Shown in pieces: positions 12,858 through 17,777 of a stretch of DNA of 17,777 nucleotides (position 1 is its first letter; each line of letters opens with the position of its first letter). Source of the stretch: Chloroflexota bacterium (GTDB lineage: Bacteria; Chloroflexota; Limnocylindria; Limnocylindrales; CSP1-4); the NCBI GenBank assembly GCA_021812735.1, contig JAKAMV010000106.1, forward strand, positions 1-17,777, given 5' to 3'. The notes under the pieces are model-generated. The model was not told the DNA's origin. It did no database searches and saw only the letters and a program-made list of their open reading frames with translations. A program made the position numbers and the translations under genes.

Positions 12858-15023
12858 ATGGCCACCGTTCGCCCCGCACCCGGCCCCCGCGTCGGACGCG
12901 GCCGCCGCCGAGCGGCGCGGGACCAGCGGGCCCCCATCCTGAACCGGGAGCTGTCCTGGCTGGACTTCAACGCCCGCGTGCTGCACGAGGCGCGCGACGC
13001 ACGCAACCCGCTGCTGGAGCGCGTGAAGTTCCTGGCCATCTTCGCGAGCAACCTGGACGAGTTCTTCCAGGTCCGCGTCTCCGGCCTGCGCCGGCAGGTC
13101 CGCGCCGGCGTCACCGCGGCCGCCTCGGACGGGATGAACCCCGCCCAGCAGCTCGACGCCATCCGCGAGCGCGTGCGCGCGCTGGTGGCGGAGCACGCCG
13201 AGATCTGGGCGTCCATGCGCGAGCAGCTGGCGGCGGCAGGCGTGGCCATCCTCGACTACGACCAGGTCCCCGAGCACCACGAGGACCTCCGGCGACGCTT
13301 CCACGACGAGATCTTCCCCGTGCTCACCCCGCTCGCCGTGGACCCGGGCCACCCGTTCCCGTACATCTCGACGCTGTCGCTCTCGATCGCGGTCGGCCTG
13401 CGCGACCCCGAGACCGGCGAGATCCGCTTCGCCCGGGTGAAGATCCCGCCCAGCCTGCCGCGGCTGCTCGCCGTCGAGCGCGACAAGTTCGTGCTCCTCG
13501 ACCAGGTCATCGAGGCCAACCTCGACGAGCTGTTCCGAGGCATGGAGATCCTCGAGACGCACCTGTTCCGGGTGACCCGCGACGCGGACATCACCGTCGA
13601 GGAGGACGAGGCCGACGACCTGCTGCTCGCCATCGAGGAGGAGGTCAGGCGCCGGCGCTTCGGCGAGGCCGTCCGGCTCGAGGTGGAGCGCTCGATGCCC
13701 GAGGCGACCCGCCTGATCCTGATCCACGGCATCGGCATCCGCGAGGGCGACGCGTACGAGGTCGCGGGCATGCTGGACCTGGCCGCGCTCGCCCAGCTGG
13801 CCGACCTTGACCGGCCGAGCCTCAAGGCGCCGCCCCACATCCCGGTCGTCCCCTCGCGGCTGCAGCCGCAGGACGAGGACGAGCCGGCCGATGTCTTCGC
13901 CCAGATCCGGGCGGGCGACATCCTGGTCCACCACCCGTACGAGTCGTTCACCGCGTCGGTGGAACGGTTCCTGATCCAGGCCGCCAGCGACCCGGACGTG
14001 CTCACGATCAAGCAGACGCTGTACCGGACCTCGGGCGACTCCCCGATCGTCCAGGCCCTGATCGACGCGGCCGGGGGCGGCAAGCAGGTCGTGGTCCTGG
14101 TCGAGATCAAGGCGCGCTTCGACGAGGCCAACAACATCATCTGGGCCCGCAAGCTCGAGCAGGCCGGGGCCCACGTGGTGTACGGCGTCATCGGCCTCAA
14201 GACGCACTCCAAGGTCCTGCTCGTGGTTCGGCGCGAGGGCAGCCGGCTGCGGCGCTACGTCCACATCGGCACGGGCAACTACAACAGCAAGACCGCCCGC
14301 CAGTACGTGGACCTGGGGCTCCTCACCTGCCGCGAGGAGCTGGGCGCGGACGTGACCGACCTGTTCAACACCCTCACCGGCCTCTCGCGCCAGCGCGTCT
14401 TCCGCCGGCTGCTGGTGGCGCCCATCACCCTGCGGGCGCGCTTCCTCGAGCTGGTGGAGCGCGAGATCGCGTACGCCAGGGCCGGCCACCCGGCCCGCAT
14501 CGTGCTGAAGATCAACTCGCTGGTGGACACGCAGGCCGTCGAGGTGCTGTACGAGGCGGCCCGGGCCGGCGTGGACGTGGACCTCATCGTGCGCGGCGCG
14601 TGCTGCCTGGTGCCGGGGATCCCGGGTATCTCGGAACGCGTCCGCGTGCGCTCGATCATCGGCGAGTTCCTCGAGCACTCCCGCATCTGGATGTTCGCCA
14701 ACGGCGGCCGCCCCGAGTGGTTCATCGGCTCGGCGGACCTGATGGAGCGCAATCTCGACCGGCGCGTCGAGGTGGTGACGCCCGTGGAGGACCACGGGCT
14801 GCAGGCGCGGCTCGCCCGTATCATTGACGTCATGCTCGCCGACGACCGCCGATCCTGGCAGCTCCAGCCCGACGGCCGCTGGCTCCGGACCGAGGTTCTG
14901 GAGGCCCGCGCTGGCACGGTGGACACATTCGCCGTCTTCAAGGACGAGGCCGCCGTCCCGCAGGAGCCGGTCGAACCGTCTCGGCCGCAGGCGGTGACCG
15001 GGTCCATGGACCCGCGAGCGTGA
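12858..15023 (+). CDS. ppk1: Polyphosphate kinase 1
   Basis: Reversibly polymerises the terminal phosphate of ATP into polyphosphate through a phosphohistidine; usually membrane-associated at the cytosolic face. Its 721 residues match the family (about 690-740). Seen: N-domain start ILNRELSWLDFNARVL (27-42); ATP-contact NLDEFFQVRVSGL (65-77); head-domain TPLAVDPGHPFPYISTLSLS (157-176); TLYRTSGDSPIV (387-398); metal/ATP region KARFDEANNI (418-427); phosphorylated His450 in GLKTHSKVLL; GTGNYN (471-476); second catalytic His607 in FLEHSRIWMF; SADLMERNLDRRVEV (625-639). All expected catalytic residues are present. The basic N-terminal 25 residues are extra and probably disordered. The start is the ATG at 12858, with RBS GAGGA and a promoter upstream. 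Its stop overlaps the CYTH-CHAD start by 4 bases, so the pair is coupled. Confidence 0.97.
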   Translation: MATVRPAPGPRVGRGRRRAARDQRAPILNRELSWLDFNARVLHEARDARNPLLERVKFLAIFASNLDEFFQVRVSGLRRQVRAGVTAAASDGMNPAQQLDAIRERVRALVAEHAEIWASMREQLAAAGVAILDYDQVPEHHEDLRRRFHDEIFPVLTPLAVDPGHPFPYISTLSLSIAVGLRDPETGEIRFARVKIPPSLPRLLAVERDKFVLLDQVIEANLDELFRGMEILETHLFRVTRDADITVEEDEADDLLLAIEEEVRRRRFGEAVRLEVERSMPEATRLILIHGIGIREGDAYEVAGMLDLAALAQLADLDRPSLKAPPHIPVVPSRLQPQDEDEPADVFAQIRAGDILVHHPYESFTASVERFLIQAASDPDVLTIKQTLYRTSGDSPIVQALIDAAGGGKQVVVLVEIKARFDEANNIIWARKLEQAGAHVVYGVIGLKTHSKVLLVVRREGSRLRRYVHIGTGNYNSKTARQYVDLGLLTCREELGADVTDLFNTLTGLSRQRVFRRLLVAPITLRARFLELVEREIAYARAGHPARIVLKINSLVDTQAVEVLYEAARAGVDVDLIVRGACCLVPGIPGISERVRVRSIIGEFLEHSRIWMFANGGRPEWFIGSADLMERNLDRRVEVVTPVEDHGLQARLARIIDVMLADDRRSWQLQPDGRWLRTEVLEARAGTVDTFAVFKDEAAVPQEPVEPSRPQAVTGSMDPRA

Positions 15024-16705
15024 CCCCCGGCTCCGTGCCGCCGGTGGAGGTGGAGCTCAAGTTCCGGATGACCGACGCGGCCACCGGCGAGCGCCTGCTG
15101 GCGTCGGAGGAGATCGGCGGCTTCGCGGAGCTCGGCCCCGCCGAGACCAACCAGGTCGAGGACCGCTATGTCGACACCCCCGACGGCGCGCTCACGGCGG
15201 CCGGGTACGCGGGGCGGCTGCGAACGATCGGCGACGCGACGGTGATCACGCTCAAGGGCCTGCGCCGCATCGACGACGGCGGCGTGATCCACCGGCGCGA
15301 GGAGCTCGAGGGGCCGGCGGTCGAGGGCGAGCCGGCGGCGGCGTGGCCCGAGTCGGCCGCGCGCGACGCGGTGGTCCGCCTGGCCGGCGACCAACCGCTC
15401 GCCGAGATCGCGCGGATCCACCAGACGCGCCGCAAGCGTCTGTACGGGCGGGACGGCGCGGTCGTCGAGGTGTCCGTGGACGACGTGGCGGTGCTCGCTG
15501 GCGGGGCCGTCGTGGAGCGCTTCGCCGAGCTGGAGGTGGAGCTCCGGAAGGGCGAGGAGGCGTCGCTCGAGCCGCTCGCAGACCTGCTCAGGGACATCGA
15601 GGAGCTGGTCCCGGCCCAGACGTCCAAGCTGGAGCGGGCGCTGGCCGCCGTGCACCGCGACGAGCCAGCCGGCACGGTGGCCTCTCCTGCGGTATCGGCA
15701 GGCGCGATCGAGATCCCGCGGCGCGACAAGGCTCCCGAAGCCGTCCCCGGGCGCGACGGCCCGCATATCGTCGTGGGCAAGTCGCCGGGCGTGGTTGCCG
15801 ACGACCACCTCGCCGAGGCCGGGCGCAAGGTGCTGCGTTTCCACCTTGCACGCATGCTGGCCCGCGAGGCTGGCACCCGGGAGGGCCGCGAAGCCGAGGA
15901 GCTCCACGCCATGAGGGTCGCCACCCGGCGGCAGCGGGCGGCGTGGCGCGTCTTCGGTGCCGCGTTCGACCCCGGGCGCACCAAGCGCCATCGTCTGCGC
16001 CTCCGCGAGGTGGCCGCCGACCTCGGCGCCGTCCGCGACCTCGACGTGCTCGCCGAGGCCCTCGAGGCGTACCGCGCCAAGCTGTCGCCCAAGGAGTCGG
16101 CCGCCCTCGAGCCGCTCGTCGCCTCGTGGCGCCGCCGGCGCGACGCGGCCCGCGTCCTGCTCGTCCACGAGCTCGACTCGAAGCGCTACGCCAAGTGGAC
16201 CGAGGAGTACGCGGCGTTCGTCCAGGCCGAGGGCGCGGGCGCGCGACCGGTGGGCCCCACCGAGCCGCACCGCGTCCGGGACGCCATGCCGTCGCGCATC
16301 TGGGCGGCGTACGAGGTCGTCCGCGCCTACGAGCCGGTGATGCGCTGGGCGGACGTGACCACCCTCCACGACCTGCGGATCGCGGCCAAGTGGCTGCGCT
16401 ACACGCTCGAGTTCGTCCGCGAGGCGCTCGGTCCCGAGGCCGGGCCGGCCATCGAGAAGGTGGTCGCCCTGCAGGACCACCTGGGCTGGCTGCACGACGC
16501 GGACGTCGCTGCCGGACTCGCCCGGACGTTCCTCGTCGAGCACGCCGGCGACCTTGACGAGCTGGAGGCCGCGGCGATCGGCCGGTACCTCATGGACCGG
16601 GAGCGCGAGCTGGCGCGCCTGCGCAAGACCGTGGGCACGCCGTGGCGGGGCGTGTCCAGCCTCGCGTTCCGCCGCTCGCTGGGACGGCTCGTCGCCGGGC
16701 TCTGA
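15020..16705 (+). CDS. CYTH and CHAD domain fusion protein (inorganic triphosphatase / polyphosphate-binding)
   Basis: A 561-residue cytosolic protein. The N-terminal CYTH tunnel domain (about 8-208) has the EVELK signature (Glu10, Glu12, Lys14), then GRLRTIGDATVITLKG (65-80), TRRKRL (136-141), VEVSVDDV (149-156), ELEVELRKGEE (170-180) and SKLERAL (202-208). The charged tunnel residues are preserved, so triphosphatase activity is likely. After a variable linker, the helical CHAD domain (about 265-535) shows LHAMRVATRRQRAAWRVF (295-312), LGAVRDLDVL (335-344) and LHDLRIAAKWLRYTLEF (449-465), the His/Arg/Lys helices that bind polyphosphate. The start is the GTG at 15020, overlapping the ppk1 stop (GTGA). 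This coupling to the synthase strongly suggests a role in handling, localising or trimming polyphosphate; whether it degrades the chain or only binds it is not visible. Confidence 0.94.
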   Translation: MTPGSVPPVEVELKFRMTDAATGERLLASEEIGGFAELGPAETNQVEDRYVDTPDGALTAAGYAGRLRTIGDATVITLKGLRRIDDGGVIHRREELEGPAVEGEPAAAWPESAARDAVVRLAGDQPLAEIARIHQTRRKRLYGRDGAVVEVSVDDVAVLAGGAVVERFAELEVELRKGEEASLEPLADLLRDIEELVPAQTSKLERALAAVHRDEPAGTVASPAVSAGAIEIPRRDKAPEAVPGRDGPHIVVGKSPGVVADDHLAEAGRKVLRFHLARMLAREAGTREGREAEELHAMRVATRRQRAAWRVFGAAFDPGRTKRHRLRLREVAADLGAVRDLDVLAEALEAYRAKLSPKESAALEPLVASWRRRRDAARVLLVHELDSKRYAKWTEEYAAFVQAEGAGARPVGPTEPHRVRDAMPSRIWAAYEVVRAYEPVMRWADVTTLHDLRIAAKWLRYTLEFVREALGPEAGPAIEKVVALQDHLGWLHDADVAAGLARTFLVEHAGDLDELEAAAIGRYLMDRERELARLRKTVGTPWRGVSSLAFRRSLGRLVAGL

Positions 16706-16713
16706 ACTCCCGG

Positions 16714-16729
16714 GCGCCTGCGGGGGCGC
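16714..16729. terminator. Small GC hairpin between convergent genes
   Basis: GCGCC (16714-16718) and GGCGC (16725-16729) pair around six bases in the 29-bp gap between the CYTH-CHAD and Ppx-like stop codons. It may act in both directions, but there is no T-run. Confidence 0.3.
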
Positions 16730-16734
16730 GCTGC

Positions 16735-17777
16735 CTACGCCGGCCGGGTCGGGTCGGACCAGCCGCCTGCCAGCTGCGCAAGACGGTCACGCCACGCCGC
16801 GCCGCCGCGCGCGGCGGCCAGGATGGCCCCCTCCCGGATCCCCTCCTCCGAGACGCGGAGGCGGTCGGCTCCGTACCGGGCGAGGATCGCTTCCACGATG
16901 ATGGCGCCGGCGGGCAGGATCCTCGCTCGCTCCGGCCGGATGGCGTGGCGAACGGCGGCGTCGCGACTCCGCTCGACGGTGAGCATGGCGAGGGCAACGG
17001 TGACGCGGCGACGGGACAGCAGGCGGTCCTCGGCCGTGACCGGCAGCAGGCGCAGCAGGTTGGACGCCGTGCCGCCCACGGCCACGATCTCTGTCGGGCT
17101 CGCCGCGGGCGCGCCGCCCATGGCGCCAGCCACCGCCGTCCGGAGCGCCTCCAGCTCGGCCAGCGAGGGCGGGTCGGCCGCCACGTGGTCGCGCGTGAGC
17201 CGCGCCGCCCCGAGTGGGAGGCCGGCAGTCCGCACGATGCCAGCGGGACCCGCCACCACGAGCTCGGAGCTTCCCCCGCCGATATCGGCCAGAAGGAGCT
17301 CGCCGTCCACCGGCCGGCCGCCCGTGGCGCCGATCAGGGTGAGCATGCCCTCCTCGGCGTGGTCGAGAACGTGGACCGGCACGCCGATGCGAGCCAAGGT
17401 GGCGCGGACGACCGCCGGTGCGTCGGCGGCGCGGCGCAGGGGCTCGGTGCCGACGACCGTGACGGTGGCTGCGCCGATCCCGCGGGCCGCCACGACGTAG
17501 CGCTCGAGGTCGGCAATGAGCGCGGCCCGAAGGTCGCTCCCGAGGTAGCCGTCCGCCGCGACCCGATCGCCAAGGCCCAGGAAAACCGACTCGTCGAGCA
17601 GCGGGACCACGCGGTGGCTGTCAACGATGCCCACGAGCAGATGGACGCTCGTGGCGCCGACGTCGATCGCAGCGGCCACGTGCGAGCCCGGGGGCACAAC
17701 GAGGCCGCCGGTGGCAAGCGGGCTCGCAGGCTCGGCGGCGGGCCCTGGCTCGGCGGGCTCGGGCTCGGGCGCCGACT
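16735..17777 (-). CDS. Ppx/GppA-type exopolyphosphatase-like phosphatase (frame open to right edge)
   Basis: Members hydrolyse terminal phosphate from polyphosphate or pppGpp in the cytosol. Numbered from the GTG at 17697, the domain has 320 residues of ASKHA fold. Seen: phosphate-1 loop AAAIDVGATSVHLLVG (8-23); the region normally holding the catalytic Glu, LDHAEEGML (111-119, Glu115/Glu116); phosphate-2 loop LLLADIGGGSSELVV (134-148); VAVGGTASNL (205-214); and the closing SEEGIREGAIL (283-293). It lacks the extra helical domain of E. coli Ppx. The usual ATSALR motif reads GTEPLRRA, so it is a divergent member. The frame shows no stop from the GTG to the window edge, adding a Pro/Ala/Glu-rich stretch (PEPEPAEPGPAAEPASP) that looks like an interdomain linker. 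Either the gene begins at GTG 17697 or it is the C-terminal part of a larger fusion. It is convergent with ppk1/CYTH-CHAD. Confidence 0.85.
   Translation of the reverse strand, partial: SAPEPEPAEPGPAAEPASPLATGGLVVPPGSHVAAAIDVGATSVHLLVGIVDSHRVVPLLDESVFLGLGDRVAADGYLGSDLRAALIADLERYVVAARGIGAATVTVVGTEPLRRAADAPAVVRATLARIGVPVHVLDHAEEGMLTLIGATGGRPVDGELLLADIGGGSSELVVAGPAGIVRTAGLPLGAARLTRDHVAADPPSLAELEALRTAVAGAMGGAPAASPTEIVAVGGTASNLLRLLPVTAEDRLLSRRRVTVALAMLTVERSRDAAVRHAIRPERARILPAGAIIVEAILARYGADRLRVSEEGIREGAILAAARGGAAWRDRLAQLAGGWSDPTRPA

Noticed and set aside
12405..14795. Very long open frame on the - strand opposite ppk1 (796 codons)
   Set aside because: It mirrors ppk1 in the opposite frame. Its translation is Arg/Ala/Asp/Leu-rich low complexity without recognisable domains, while the + strand carries all PPK1 motifs.
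14279..16543. Open frame of 754 codons on the - strand across the ppk1/CYTH-CHAD junction
   Set aside because: It spans two clear + strand genes and shows no motif of its own. Long shadow frames are expected at this GC content.
1..17777. Mobile element, prophage, defence system, tRNA or rRNA
   Set aside because: No transposase, integrase, terminal inverted repeat, phage gene, nuclease/toxin pair or recognisable RNA gene was found on either strand. The genes are metabolic and housekeeping in type.

Overview
The window is bacterial chromosomal DNA of very high G+C content (clearly above 70% by eye). Genes are tightly packed, with several 4-base ATGA or GTGA overlaps and frequent GTG starts. 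I see no phage, plasmid, insertion-sequence, CRISPR, rRNA or tRNA signal. Gene content (inositol catabolism, two S9 peptidases, a NatAB-like exporter, PPK1 next to a CYTH-CHAD protein) and composition would fit a high-GC Chloroflexota (Limnocylindria-like) or a deep actinobacterial lineage. That placement is inference and no marker gene settles it.

Layout. Positions 1-3027 (+) hold the 3' end of a myo-inositol catabolic operon: iolD (cut by the left edge), a transaldolase-family enzyme, and an IolE-like dehydratase. Positions 3185-5011 (+) encode an S9 prolyl-oligopeptidase-type peptidase, apparently from a leaderless promoter. Positions 5012-5460 contain no gene but a composite repeat array: two identical 37-bp copies, each followed by about 26-bp G-rich units, plus a degenerate third copy. 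Reading leftward, 5461-6438 (-) is a long-form deoC and 6570-8684 (-) a second S9 peptidase. Positions 8841-11092 (-) encode a NatB-like permease and a NatA-like ATPase. Divergent from these, 11145-12688 (+) is a compact run of four small genes (DUF1232/YkvA-like, DUF971, YbjQ/UPF0145, two-helix membrane protein). Positions 12858-16705 (+) carry ppk1 coupled to a CYTH-CHAD gene. Convergent to them, 16735 to the right edge (-) encodes a Ppx/GppA-type phosphatase whose frame stays open to the edge.

How the genes work together. IolE would make the trihydroxycyclohexanedione that IolD hydrolyses. The enzyme between them has the transaldolase fold but carries Gln where transaldolases have their catalytic Glu, as in fructose-6-phosphate aldolase, so it may be an aldolase rather than a transaldolase. 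PPK1, CYTH-CHAD and Ppx form a polyphosphate module: synthesis, polyphosphate binding with triphosphate hydrolysis, and exopolyphosphatase-type activity.

Regulation. Several genes have a TAnnnT -10 hexamer (TATGCT, TACGCT, TAGGAT) only 7-9 bases before the start codon, which suggests leaderless transcription. The deoC and natA-like copies are nearly identical over about 19 bp.
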